From Ketobacter alkanivorans (GTDB lineage Bacteria; Pseudomonadota; Gammaproteobacteria; Pseudomonadales; Ketobacteraceae), in contig NZ_CP022684.1 in the NCBI RefSeq assembly GCF_002863865.1, forward strand, positions 62,001-126,000: 64,000 nt of DNA, given 5' to 3'. The translations under genes were made by a program, and so were the position numbers. Every line of letters starts with the position of its first letter. The first letter of the stretch is position 1. Positions 18,917 to 27,456 of this stretch are shown piece after piece. The notes under the pieces were generated by a model that was not told where the DNA came from, did not search any database, and was given only the letters and a program-made list of their open reading frames with translations.

Positions 18917-20110
18917 GTGTTTGCTCGCAGTCTTCGTTGTATCGCTATACTGGCATGTTTGTCTGTCGCTCAGGCTTATGGTGCCGTTTCTCAGGTTGTT
19001 ACCGAAATAGTATTTAAGGAAAACATCGCTGAACTTATGTTGGCCGGTGAGACCTGGAAATACGCCAACGGCGATTCCTATACGGGATATTGGTTGCATA
19101 ATAAACCTCATGGTAAAGGCACCTACCAGCGTCTTAGCGGTGATGTCTACACAGGCGATTTCAGAAACGGTTACATGCATGGCGTGGGAACCTACAAGTC
19201 CAGCAATGGTGATGTCTACAAAGGTGAATTCAGTCAGGGTTTAGCCACGGGTTATGGTGAGCTGCAGTACCAGAACGGCAATCGTTACGTTGGTCAATGG
19301 CTGGCAGGAACGCGTCACGGCCAAGGCAAGCTGTTCTATCGCAGCGGTTCAATCTACGACGGCAGTTGGATTAATGATGCCAAAGAAGGGAAGGGGCTCA
19401 TGACCTACCGTAACGGAGAGCGTTACCTGGGTGATTACAAAAGTAACCTGCTTCATGGTCATGGTATTAAGATTGAAGCAGATGGCAGCAGCTATCGTGG
19501 TACCTTTTCCAAAGGCTTAAAACACGGAGTGGGGGAGTGCAGCCTGGAAGGCGGCGTTATTCATGTTTGCCTGTACGATAAGGGGCGTGAAATTCGGGAT
19601 CCGGCAAAATTGGAGCTGGCCAAGGCCTACTACGAAAAGCATCAGCCAGTATATGAATTTGACGGCGGGATCGCCTATCACATCCAGGATGAATTCACCA
19701 AAGCCCGTGCCTACATCAATACCCGGAATGTATGGTGGGAGAAAACCGTCGCGCTGCTGGAAACTCAACTCAGGATCAGAAGCGAAGACGATGATCAGTT
19801 CCTGTACCTGATCGTTAACCGATATACTGGCCCTGGCGTTTACCATCTGCGTAAGGGTGAGATACTGGCATCGTCTTTGGACGGCGCAGCGATTGAGCTC
19901 CCAGATGACATCGTTGCTCATATCGAGATCAAAACAGACGAACAAGGTGAAATTCATGGGATATTCAATATCCCGGAGCTTGCCCATGAGGAATCCAACA
20001 AGCGCTTCAAAATATACGGCGGCCGGTTTGAGGCACAATCTCAACCACCCGAGATCCCCGAACCGAAAGACAGATCAGAGTTTCTGGCGAAAAATCGCGG
20101 CGCGGGTTGA
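18917..20110 (+). CDS. Secreted MORN-repeat protein
   Basis: Protein of about 397 aa with a signal peptide (FARSLRCIAILACLSVAQAYG) and at least seven MORN repeats between about residues 45 and 210. These are of the form GDxYxGxFxxGxxHGxGxY, for example GDVYTGDFRNGYMHGVGTY and NRYVGQWLAGTRHGQGKL. The C-terminal 180 residues, with a helical YYEKHQPVYEFDGG stretch, do not match a family I know. The GTG at 18917 is preferred because AGGGGG precedes it. MORN repeats often bind membranes or proteins; here they would face the periplasm or outside. Its 3' end converges on lrgB. Confidence 0.82.
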   Translation: MFARSLRCIAILACLSVAQAYGAVSQVVTEIVFKENIAELMLAGETWKYANGDSYTGYWLHNKPHGKGTYQRLSGDVYTGDFRNGYMHGVGTYKSSNGDVYKGEFSQGLATGYGELQYQNGNRYVGQWLAGTRHGQGKLFYRSGSIYDGSWINDAKEGKGLMTYRNGERYLGDYKSNLLHGHGIKIEADGSSYRGTFSKGLKHGVGECSLEGGVIHVCLYDKGREIRDPAKLELAKAYYEKHQPVYEFDGGIAYHIQDEFTKARAYINTRNVWWEKTVALLETQLRIRSEDDDQFLYLIVNRYTGPGVYHLRKGEILASSLDGAAIELPDDIVAHIEIKTDEQGEIHGIFNIPELAHEESNKRFKIYGGRFEAQSQPPEIPEPKDRSEFLAKNRGAG

Positions 20111-20124
20111 GCCGATGGCAGTGG

Positions 20125-20832
20125 CTAAAGTAGCCACGCCGCAATTATTGGAATCAATACGGCAGTCATAACACCTGTCATGCTCATCGCCAGAGCAGAA
20201 AAAGCACCACATTCAGCACTTTCTTCCAGCGCTCTTGCTGTGCCAAGGGCGTGGGAGGTCAGCCCCATTGTAAATCCTTTCACGCCGTCATCCTTTATTC
20301 CCATTCGATTCATCAGCGGAATGCCGATCATTGCACCTACTGCTCCGGTCAGTAGAACAAACATGGCGCTGAGCGCAGGGATGCCACCTAGCTGTTCCGT
20401 CACGATCATTGCAATGGGTGTAGTAATGGATTTGGTTGGCATAGAGAGCATGGTGGAAAGATTGGCATCCAACATCCAGAGAATTAGTAAAGCCACACCT
20501 ACGGTGAAAGCACCACCAACCAGCACCGTGCAGATTATGGGTAGCAGCAAGTCTCTAATACGCCGAGCATGCTGGAACAACGGAATCGCCAAAGCCACGG
20601 TTGCAGGGCCCAGCATCGCGTGCAACAGATAGGAAGATTCGTAATAGCTTTCGTAAGGCACACGCAACATCAAAACGGTGCTAATTACCGCAGCCATTCC
20701 AATCACAACCGGTTGTAATACCGGGTGTCTGTTGCTTCGCGCATACAGTCGCTGACCAAGATAAAACGCAGCCACCGTGATCAGTACGCCAAACAGTGGG
20801 AAGTTGATAACGATCGATAAATATTCAGTCAT
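20125..20832 (-). CDS. lrgB: LrgB/CidB family membrane protein
   Basis: Multi-pass inner-membrane protein of the CidAB/LrgAB family, linked in other bacteria to murein hydrolase control and to export of pyruvate or glycolate. The 235 aa sequence has six or seven hydrophobic helices and the signature MLSMPTKSITTPIAMIVTEQLGGIPAL. The conserved C-terminal GFTMGLTSHALGTARALEESAECGAFSALAM is also present. It overlaps lrgA by 4 nt (ATGA), so the two are translated together. Confidence 0.9.
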   Translation of the reverse strand: MTEYLSIVINFPLFGVLITVAAFYLGQRLYARSNRHPVLQPVVIGMAAVISTVLMLRVPYESYYESSYLLHAMLGPATVALAIPLFQHARRIRDLLLPIICTVLVGGAFTVGVALLILWMLDANLSTMLSMPTKSITTPIAMIVTEQLGGIPALSAMFVLLTGAVGAMIGIPLMNRMGIKDDGVKGFTMGLTSHALGTARALEESAECGAFSALAMSMTGVMTAVLIPIIAAWLL

Positions 20833-21185
20833 GACTGTCTTTGAAATAAGCGAATAAAAAAGAGAAAGATATGCGGTACCACTAAAATCGAGATCGTCAG
20901 ACTCCCCAGTAACGCTGCAGCAATGGCAACGCCGTCTTCGATTATAAGATCTCCGTACTGGATGATTCCGGCACTGGCCGGGATCAGAAATAATGGCAGC
21001 AGAGGCAGCAGTACATTGGCGACGCCCAGTAGTGACGCAGGAACATGTCCTTTAATTAACAGATACACAAACAACAGAACCAGACCCACGACAGGAGAGG
21101 GAATGGGAATGGCCAGGCCAACAACAATAAGATGCCCCAACAATTGGAATAAGATTAGATAGAGAAGACCCACCAGCATAAACAC
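20829..21185 (-). CDS. lrgA: LrgA/CidA family membrane protein
   Basis: Small holin-like inner-membrane partner of LrgB. The 118 aa chain has four hydrophobic helices, and the family core PIPSPVVGLVLLFVYLLIKG and LLPLLPLFLIPASAGIIQY are clear. It is the first gene of the lrgA-lrgB operon. No LytSR-type two-component regulator is encoded in the surrounding sequence, so regulation cannot be inferred from context. Confidence 0.88.
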   Translation of the reverse strand: MFMLVGLLYLILFQLLGHLIVVGLAIPIPSPVVGLVLLFVYLLIKGHVPASLLGVANVLLPLLPLFLIPASAGIIQYGDLIIEDGVAIAAALLGSLTISILVVPHIFLFFIRLFQRQS

Positions 21186-21238
21186 AACACCTGCCGTAAT
21201 TAACTGCGCTTAGAGTATCACAACTAGGGTCTTACACC

Positions 21239-22267
21239 TTAGCTTGCTGGGTTTGCTGAGGGTTGCTGGGTTTGCCAGTTCAGTGCTCGTAAAATACCTT
21301 CACGGGTGGGGATGCTGGGCATCCAATCTAACTCGTTTGCAGCCCGGTCAGTGCAGAATTGGAACGCGTTACCAAAGGCTTTAACATCGGTGCTGGATAG
21401 CACGGGTTTGGATAATATTCCGATTCGAGCCAATGACTGGGTTACTAGAGCAACCAGCATCATGATCGGATAGGGCACGTGAATGTGCTTTATTTGGATG
21501 TCGAGGTAGTCGGCGATGATGCCATACAGTGTGAGTGGCGTAATTCCGCTTGTTGGATCCAGTAACAGATAATCACGATTTGATGATTCAGAGGTGTGCA
21601 GAACTCTGTCTATTCCCAAGATCAGATCATCAATGTGCACGAAATAGATGTCTGAGGCTCGCGACTTGTGCCAAGTGAAGACGATCCCATCTCGAACCAT
21701 GTCCATGACTGCCGGAAAAAACTGTCTATCACCTTCACCATAAATCCAGCCAGGGTAGACAATCGAGGCGTTCAGCTGCCCCTTCGCTCGCAGCGCTTTT
21801 ACGTAATTGGCTGCCAGAATCTTGGTGTCAGCATAGGGTTCATTCCAACTTCGGTAAGGAGATTCTTCGTGAAGTAGCTGATGTTGTTGAGGGATGCCGA
21901 ATACATCCGATGTGCTGATTAACGTGAAGTGTGGAACACCTTCGGCCACACAGGCATCACAAATGGTCTTAGTGCCCTGCACATTGATGCGGTGAAAGTG
22001 ATCGTAGGCAGCAACTGAATTGAGTAAGGCAGCCCCATGAATCACTTCTTGGCAGCCCCTCACTGCGCTCAAAACCGAATCGTAATCACAGATGTCTGAT
22101 TCGAATAATTCGTACGATCCGGCTTGCCCGAACTCCGTAAGTAGCTGTTCCTTGAGTGCGTGATTCGGCAGATCGAAAAGCCGCACTTTCCAACCCGCTT
22201 TAAGGTAGTAAAGCACCAGACGACTGCCGAGAAATCCAAATGAGCCAGTTATAAGAATTTGTTTCAT
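21239..22267 (-). CDS. NAD-dependent epimerase/dehydratase (extended SDR)
   Basis: Extended short-chain dehydrogenase/reductase of 342 aa. The N terminus has the Rossmann motif ITGSFGFLGSRLVLYY (GxxGxxG at about 7-13). The catalytic region has the Ser in TLISTSDVFG and the Tyr/Lys pair in EPYADTKILAANYV (Y-x-x-x-K). A YPGWIYGEGD motif and VHIDDLILGIDRVL follow, both seen in 3-beta-HSD/dihydroflavonol-reductase-like SDRs. The substrate cannot be told from sequence; sterol-like, flavonol-like or sugar substrates are all possible. Confidence 0.85.
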   Translation of the reverse strand: MKQILITGSFGFLGSRLVLYYLKAGWKVRLFDLPNHALKEQLLTEFGQAGSYELFESDICDYDSVLSAVRGCQEVIHGAALLNSVAAYDHFHRINVQGTKTICDACVAEGVPHFTLISTSDVFGIPQQHQLLHEESPYRSWNEPYADTKILAANYVKALRAKGQLNASIVYPGWIYGEGDRQFFPAVMDMVRDGIVFTWHKSRASDIYFVHIDDLILGIDRVLHTSESSNRDYLLLDPTSGITPLTLYGIIADYLDIQIKHIHVPYPIMMLVALVTQSLARIGILSKPVLSSTDVKAFGNAFQFCTDRAANELDWMPSIPTREGILRALNWQTQQPSANPAS

Positions 22268-22536
22268 TTATTGACGGAAATTAGATAATAATGCGTACGA
22301 TAGTACCACTATTGTGCCCCCGTGACGGAGCTTCCAAAAAAACTGTGATATAAATCACATTTGATATGCGCGAATGCTATTACACATATTACAAATAAGT
22401 CTAAGAAAACAACGTATTGGCATACAACAAGTTTAACGGCTGTCTATACTAGTTATTGATTATGCTAGGCTTTGTTCTGACCAATGTCAGCCTAAGCCGA
22501 TTACCTAACGAGGACCATCTTTCAGGAGTGGCAGTT

Positions 22537-22692
22537 ATGGATCCGAAATCAAAAGTGATCTACAACAAAATTGAACATTATCTTGAGGAACGCAAAGGGC
22601 GTGATCGTCGTAAGGACGAAACCCCTGAAGAGGCCAAAGCCAACGCTGAGCGGCGTACAGGTGAAGATCGCCGTGACGAGGTCTCCCATTAG
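22537..22692 (+). CDS. Small charged protein with repeated RR-x-DRR motifs
   Basis: Predicted 51 aa cytoplasmic protein of unknown function. It contains two related basic segments, RKGRDRRKDE and ERRTGEDRR, and is highly charged throughout. The frame is open from 22456, but the ATG at 22537 has AGGAG 8 nt upstream and is clearly the better start. It is monocistronic: promoter-like AT-rich DNA lies upstream and a strong terminator downstream. Confidence 0.7.
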   Translation: MDPKSKVIYNKIEHYLEERKGRDRRKDETPEEAKANAERRTGEDRRDEVSH

Positions 22693-22727
22693 AAAGCCTT
22701 CCACAAAATAATCAGTTCCACCCAATC

Positions 22728-22765
22728 AAGGCGAAGCGTTTCACACTTCGCCTTCTTTCGTTTTA
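22728..22765 (+). terminator. Rho-independent terminator after the small charged protein gene
   Basis: Perfect 9 bp arms AAGGCGAAG (22728-22736) and CTTCGCCTT (22746-22754) enclose a 9 nt loop and are followed by CTTTCGTTTT. It closes the 51 aa gene's transcript. Confidence 0.85.
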
Positions 22766-22838
22766 CCTGTTCAGTTTTGATTCAGTTAGAATGCCCCATG
22801 CTGTTTTGGCATACAATTCAAATTTTCAGGAGCATTAA

Positions 22839-23474
22839 ATGAAGAAAACTCTGGTCTGTGCCTCGGTTTTGATGTCTCTCGGCCTTGGCGGTTGCGCTAT
22901 AGACCCCTATACCGGCGAGCAGAAAGTAAGCAACACCGCAATCGGTGCAGCAGCGGGAGCTGTCGTTGGCGCGGCGGTTTCCAGCAAAAAAGACCGTGCA
23001 AAAGGTGCGGCTATTGGTGCTGCTGTAGGCGGTGGCGCTGGATATTATTTTGACTATCAGGAAAAGTTGCTACGTCAGAAACTGGAAAGTACCGGTGTCA
23101 GTGTGAGCCGCCTCGAGAATGGTGGGATCAAACTGAACATGCCGGGCAATATTAGTTTTGCCTCCAGTCAGCATGACCTGCTACCCTCGTTCAATGATGT
23201 CCTGGACAGCGTGGCACTGGTGCTTAAAGAATACAGCAAAAGCACCATTCAGGTGACCGGTCACACCGACAGCACCGGCAGTTTCGAATTTAACCAAGGT
23301 TTGTCAGAGCGGCGGGCCGCTAGCGTTAGGGATTACCTGATCGGTCAAGGGGTGGCTGCAAACCGCCTGCATTCCAACGGCTTTGGGCCTCGCTATCCAA
23401 TCGCGACTAATGATACCTCTGCCGGGCGTGCTGCCAACCGCCGTGTGGAAATCGAGATCCTGAATCAGATTTAA
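22839..23474 (+). CDS. OmpA-family lipoprotein with glycine-zipper segment
   Basis: Outer-membrane lipoprotein of 211 aa (YiaD-like). The signal peptide ends in the lipobox LGGC (Cys about 19). Glycine-zipper segments follow (AIGAAAGAVVGAAVSSKK and GAAIGAAVGGGAGYYFD). The C-terminal OmpA peptidoglycan-binding domain has INLPxxISF-like KLNMPGNISFASSQHDL, the motif VTGHTDSTGS and the conserved LSERRAASVRDYL plus NRRVEIEI. It is alone between two strong terminators. The residue after the lipobox Cys is Ala, not Asp, so outer-membrane sorting is expected. Confidence 0.9.
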   Translation: MKKTLVCASVLMSLGLGGCAIDPYTGEQKVSNTAIGAAAGAVVGAAVSSKKDRAKGAAIGAAVGGGAGYYFDYQEKLLRQKLESTGVSVSRLENGGIKLNMPGNISFASSQHDLLPSFNDVLDSVALVLKEYSKSTIQVTGHTDSTGSFEFNQGLSERRAASVRDYLIGQGVAANRLHSNGFGPRYPIATNDTSAGRAANRRVEIEILNQI

Positions 23475-23497
23475 ATCGAATCTAGCGGTGTTAGATC

Positions 23498-23525
23498 GAA
23501 AAGGGAGCCTATAGGCTCCCTTTTC
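23498..23525 (+). terminator. Strong bidirectional-looking terminator after the OmpA-type gene
   Basis: A perfect 28 bp palindrome: GAAAAGGGAGCC, a central TATA, then its exact complement ending in CCCTTTTC. The run of A on one side and T on the other would allow termination from either strand. Confidence 0.9.
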
Positions 23526-23602
23526 GGTTGGGGTAGTAACAATTTTGATTACGATGAATCTATGAAATAGTATGTGGGCATTGGTTTGTTGGGAGCGTTG
23601 AA

Positions 23603-24961
23603 GTGGATAAGTTCGATTATGACCTTTTTGTAATAGGCGCAGGCTCTGGTGGGGTACGTTGCGCCAGGATGTCTGCTTCTATGGGCGGCCGGGTCGCAAT
23701 CGCAGAAGAACGCTATTTTGGTGGCACCTGCGTGAATGTTGGATGTGTGCCAAAGAAACTGTATGTTTATGGTTCTCACATTAATGAAGAGTTGGCGCTT
23801 GCTCAAAGTTATGGGTGGAACGTAGAGGCCTCGGGCTTTGACTGGACTGTATTGCGTGATAACAAAGTTAAGGAAATCCAACGGCTCAACGGGATCTATG
23901 ATCGATTACTGGTTAACGCCGGTGTCGAAGTATTCAATGGTCGAGCCGTTATACAAGGCCCTAATCAAGTATGTGTGAACGGCAAGGTTGTCTCGGCGCG
24001 ATACATATTGATAGCAACGGGAGGGTGGCCATTCCTGCCAGAAATTCCCGGAGTAGAACACGCAATCACATCGAATGAATTTTTTGACTTGCCCGAGTTG
24101 CCAGAAAAGGCATTAATCGTGGGTGGCGGTTATATAGCAATAGAATTTGCCTGCATACTGCATAACCTGGGTGTCGATGTTACGCTTAGCTACCGTAAGG
24201 AACTTTTCTTGCGTGGTTTCGATGATGATGTAAGAGAGCACTTGAGAGATGAGTTGCTCAGAAAAGGTATTAAAATTCGCTTTAAGCATGATGTTACAGC
24301 AATCGCAAAATGCGGCGATAGCCAGTTCAGGGTCAACGATGCATCAGGCAACAGCGAGCAGTTCAACCTGGTCGTCTATGCTACTGGTCGTAGGCCAAAA
24401 ATCGATGGGTTAGGCCTTGAAAATACCTCGGTATCCATTGCAGAAAATGGCGCGGTGATCGTCGATGATCATTATTGCACGTCTGAGCCAAGCATATACG
24501 CAGTAGGTGATGTGATTGATAGAGTTCAGCTGACGCCGGTTGCCCTGGCTGAGGGAATGTACGTTGCCAATACGTTGTTTGCAGACGGTGGCAAGCCTGT
24601 AGGGTATGATGCGATACCAACAGCCGTGTTCACGCAGCCTCCTATTGGTACAGTTGGGCTTACAGAACAACAAGCCAAAGATGCCGGCCACGATATCGAT
24701 GTTTATCGTTCAGTTTTTTCCCCGATGAAGTACAGTTTTTCCCCCCATAAAGAACGCGCGTTGATGAAATTGATTGTTGATAAGAAAACGGATCGGGTAT
24801 TAGGTGCTCACATGGTAGGGCCTGATGCAGGAGAGATTATACAAGGTATCGGAATTGCAGTTTCCATGGGGGCAACGAAAGCGCAATTCGATCAAACCAT
24901 TGGTATTCACCCCACAAGTGCTGAAGAGTTTGTCACAATGAGAACGCCAGTAAACCACTAA
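23603..24961 (+). CDS. gor: Glutathione-disulfide reductase
   Basis: NADPH-dependent flavoenzyme that reduces oxidised glutathione in the cytoplasm. The FAD-binding VIGAGSGGVRCAR (about 9-21), the redox disulfide GGTCVNVGCVPKK (about 39-51), the NAD(P) motif GGGYIAIEFA, the second FAD motif YAVGDV and the C-terminal HPTSAEE with the catalytic His/Glu are all present in 452 aa. The start is a GTG with GGGAG upstream. An arginine-poor NADPH pocket (SYRKELFLRGFD) still resembles the Gor pattern rather than lipoamide dehydrogenase. Confidence 0.93.
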   Translation: MDKFDYDLFVIGAGSGGVRCARMSASMGGRVAIAEERYFGGTCVNVGCVPKKLYVYGSHINEELALAQSYGWNVEASGFDWTVLRDNKVKEIQRLNGIYDRLLVNAGVEVFNGRAVIQGPNQVCVNGKVVSARYILIATGGWPFLPEIPGVEHAITSNEFFDLPELPEKALIVGGGYIAIEFACILHNLGVDVTLSYRKELFLRGFDDDVREHLRDELLRKGIKIRFKHDVTAIAKCGDSQFRVNDASGNSEQFNLVVYATGRRPKIDGLGLENTSVSIAENGAVIVDDHYCTSEPSIYAVGDVIDRVQLTPVALAEGMYVANTLFADGGKPVGYDAIPTAVFTQPPIGTVGLTEQQAKDAGHDIDVYRSVFSPMKYSFSPHKERALMKLIVDKKTDRVLGAHMVGPDAGEIIQGIGIAVSMGATKAQFDQTIGIHPTSAEEFVTMRTPVNH

Positions 24962-24982
24962 GCAAATTGAAAGAGAATGTAG

Positions 24983-25192
24983 ATGGATAGTAAGGAATTT
25001 ACGCTTAAACGGATTGGCATCTATGCCGGGAAAGAAATCGACCCTGATTCAAATGTGCAAGTACAGGAGCTGTTACGCAGTAAATTTAACATACATCTCC
25101 CCCAGAGAAAGTCGTTCGATGAATCTTTGGCGTCGACCATAAGCGATCATGAAATCATTTCTTTGATACTTAAGTACCGTGGAATGAAATAG
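24983..25192 (+). CDS. Small protein of unknown function, weakly DNA polymerase I-like
   Basis: 69 aa protein directly after gor (21 bp gap), so probably co-transcribed. It is hydrophilic with no membrane or signal segment. The C-terminal half (NIHLPQRKSFDES...ISLILKYRGMK) resembles, by eye, the short pol I segment that ends in VILEYRGLAK. The match is short and could be chance. No catalytic residues are present. The function is unknown. Confidence 0.6.
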   Translation: MDSKEFTLKRIGIYAGKEIDPDSNVQVQELLRSKFNIHLPQRKSFDESLASTISDHEIISLILKYRGMK

Positions 25193-25371
25193 GCGATCAA
25201 CATGGAGTTGCTGCAGTTCTGCAGGCCAGCGCAACCCCCCTACATTGTTTTGAAAGATACTTGTGAGTAAAATTGGGACACAGTAACGGTTATAAACTCC
25301 ACCTGACGCTATAGCGTTCACGGATAGCACTTGTATATCTTTTATCATCACAACAGATCGAGCGCACAGTG

Positions 25372-26061
25372 ATGCAATGGCAGCGTCAATTGACGGTTGT
25401 TGTGGGCGTCCTGTTGGCCCATGCGGGCGTGCTGGTTTTAGTGTTAAGCCCACATCAGCCTCAGTTGTCACGGGTAGAGCCTCCTCGTATCAGTGGTGTG
25501 TTCATTCAGGCACCTCCTGCAGAATTGGTACAAAAGCCATCGTCGAAGCAGCCATCGTCGCAACCAGTTAAGCAACCAACGCCAATATCCAAGCCGAAAA
25601 CTGATCCAATTCTGCGCCCTAAACCGGATGCGCGGCCTGCTCCAGTTGTAACCGAAATCGATAATCCTACGCCGGATGCTGCCGAACCTGATATTGTTGA
25701 GCCTGTATCGCAGCCGCCGGAGCCTTCGCCTGTGCAGGTGGAATCTGAACATGATGAAAGCCTGGGTGCTCCGATCACACCGCCAAGGATTGATGCCTAT
25801 CATCACAGCAATGCAGATCCAGCTTACCCTTCATCATCCCGGCGCAGGGGGGAGGAGGGAGCGGTTATTCTGGAGTTGGTGGTGTTGGCCGATGGCACTG
25901 TCGGTGACATAAAAGTCAAGGTGTCCAGTGGCCATCCTCGATTGGATCGTTCTGCCTTAAAGGCTGTTAAAACCTGGCGCTACACCCCTGCCCAACAAGA
26001 CGGTAAACCTGTAGATTACCGTTATTTGCAGCCAATCACATTCAGTCTGCATGAACGTTAA
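25372..26061 (+). CDS. tonB: TonB-family energy transducer
   Basis: Transmits proton-motive energy from ExbB-ExbD to outer-membrane receptors. The 229 aa chain has an N-terminal membrane anchor (LTVVVGVLLAHAGVLVLVLS). A Pro/Lys-rich periplasm-spanning stretch (about 45-140) carries KP-rich repeats. The TonB C-terminal domain shows YPSSSRRRGEEGAVILELVVLADGTV and SSGHPRLDRSALKAVKTWRYTPA. A GTG lies 3 nt before the ATG and either may be used. exbB follows 24 bp later, giving a tonB-exbB-exbD operon. Confidence 0.92.
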   Translation: MQWQRQLTVVVGVLLAHAGVLVLVLSPHQPQLSRVEPPRISGVFIQAPPAELVQKPSSKQPSSQPVKQPTPISKPKTDPILRPKPDARPAPVVTEIDNPTPDAAEPDIVEPVSQPPEPSPVQVESEHDESLGAPITPPRIDAYHHSNADPAYPSSSRRRGEEGAVILELVVLADGTVGDIKVKVSSGHPRLDRSALKAVKTWRYTPAQQDGKPVDYRYLQPITFSLHER

Positions 26062-26085
26062 ACGTGCAGGCATAAAAGGAGTCTT

Positions 26086-26820
26086 ATGGATACCAACGCA
26101 TATGGTATAGAACATCTCTGGAGCCAGGCCGATTTGGTTATCAGAACGGTGGCCATATTACTGCTGGCCATGTCGGTTGCATCGTGGACTATCATCGTGC
26201 AGCGTGCGCTGCATCTGTTTTCTCTGCGGGGCAGTACACGCGCCACGCAGGAATTTTGGCATGCCCACAGTATTGCCGAGGGGATTCAAATTCTGGCCCG
26301 AGATGGTCGAAGCAACCCTTTTCGTCATCTTGCCGAAGTTGGGCAGGCCGCGGCGGATCACCATGACACCCATGAGGACGACCTTCATGGCAAGCTGCCG
26401 ATGGCTGAATGGTTGACCTCCTGCATGCGAGGTTCCATTGATGAAAGCGCAGAGAGTCTGCAGAGAGGCCTTTCCATACTGGCATCAGTAGGATCTACCG
26501 CCCCTTTCGTAGGCTTGTTCGGCACAGTATGGGGGATCTATCACGCCCTGGTTAGTATTGGTGTTTCGGGGCAGGCCAGCATCGATAAGGTTGCCGGTCC
26601 CGTGGGTGAATCCCTCATTATGACCGCGTTCGGGTTGGCTGTGGCGATCCCGGCGGTATTGGGTTATAACGCGCTCACCCGTCACAATAAGCAGGTGCTG
26701 GGTAAGCTGAATCGCTTTGCCCACCAACTTCATGCGTACTTTCTCACCGGTGCACCACTCAAACGTAACGATGACTCGCCCAGGCTGCGTGCGCTGAAAC
26801 CCGCCAAGGGAGATAAGTAG
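26086..26820 (+). CDS. exbB: ExbB proton-channel subunit (MotA/TolQ/ExbB family)
   Basis: Inner-membrane proton channel that powers TonB. In 244 aa there are three hydrophobic helices. The first is near residues 15-37. The other two are in the conserved block LQRGLSILASVGSTAPFVGLFGTVWGIYHAL and GESLIMTAFGLAVAIPAVLGYNAL, the MotA/TolQ/ExbB signature. AAGGAG precedes the ATG. It ends 1 nt before the exbD ATG. ExbB is favoured over TolQ by the adjacent tonB. Confidence 0.93.
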   Translation: MDTNAYGIEHLWSQADLVIRTVAILLLAMSVASWTIIVQRALHLFSLRGSTRATQEFWHAHSIAEGIQILARDGRSNPFRHLAEVGQAAADHHDTHEDDLHGKLPMAEWLTSCMRGSIDESAESLQRGLSILASVGSTAPFVGLFGTVWGIYHALVSIGVSGQASIDKVAGPVGESLIMTAFGLAVAIPAVLGYNALTRHNKQVLGKLNRFAHQLHAYFLTGAPLKRNDDSPRLRALKPAKGDK

Positions 26821-26821
26821 C

Positions 26822-27238
26822 ATGGCTTTTGGTGGAGGGTTGGACGACGATGATGAGGTAATGAGTGAAATCAATATGACCCCGTTAGTGGATGTCATGT
26901 TGGTATTATTGATCATCTTTATTTTAACGGTGCCGGTGTTGACTCACACGGTAAACATTGATTTACCCCAGGCAAACAACGCCCCGAACGACGTTACCCC
27001 CCAAACCATAGCGCTAACCGTCACGGCGGACGCCGCCATCCACTGGAATGATGAGGTAATCAGTGGGGAGGTGCTGGCCAACCGCCTGCAGTCCGTCGCT
27101 GCTGTTCGGCCGCAACCTGAAATCCAACTGCGGGGGGATAAGGCGGTAGCATACCAGCATGTCATTGCGGTGATGGCGGCGGCGCAACAGGCAGGGATCG
27201 AAAAACTGGGCTTTGTGACCGAACCGATCCCTCAATAG
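26822..27238 (+). CDS. exbD: ExbD biopolymer transport protein
   Basis: 138 aa bitopic inner-membrane partner of ExbB. The short cytoplasmic start DDDEVMSEINMTPLVDVMLVLLIIFILTVP includes the membrane helix and the proton-carrying Asp (VDVMLV). The periplasmic domain ends with IQLRGDKAVAYQHVIAVMAAAQQAGIEKLGFVTEP, typical for ExbD. It is the last gene of the tonB operon. Confidence 0.93.
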   Translation: MAFGGGLDDDDEVMSEINMTPLVDVMLVLLIIFILTVPVLTHTVNIDLPQANNAPNDVTPQTIALTVTADAAIHWNDEVISGEVLANRLQSVAAVRPQPEIQLRGDKAVAYQHVIAVMAAAQQAGIEKLGFVTEPIPQ

Positions 27239-27456
27239 ATGAATTTCTACCAAAACAATCATCAAGACGTTTAAAATTGGTAGGATTTGACTAGGTTTTG
27301 CGCGAAAATATGTCGCTCTGCTAACACATAAAGCGCTCAAAACGTTCCCATGTTTGCGCATTACCTATGACACTTTATGTGAGGGGCAGCGTAGTTATGA
27401 TCAATCAATGATCGTTTCTTCCTGTAACGATCCAATACTTTTTGGAGAAGCCTCCC

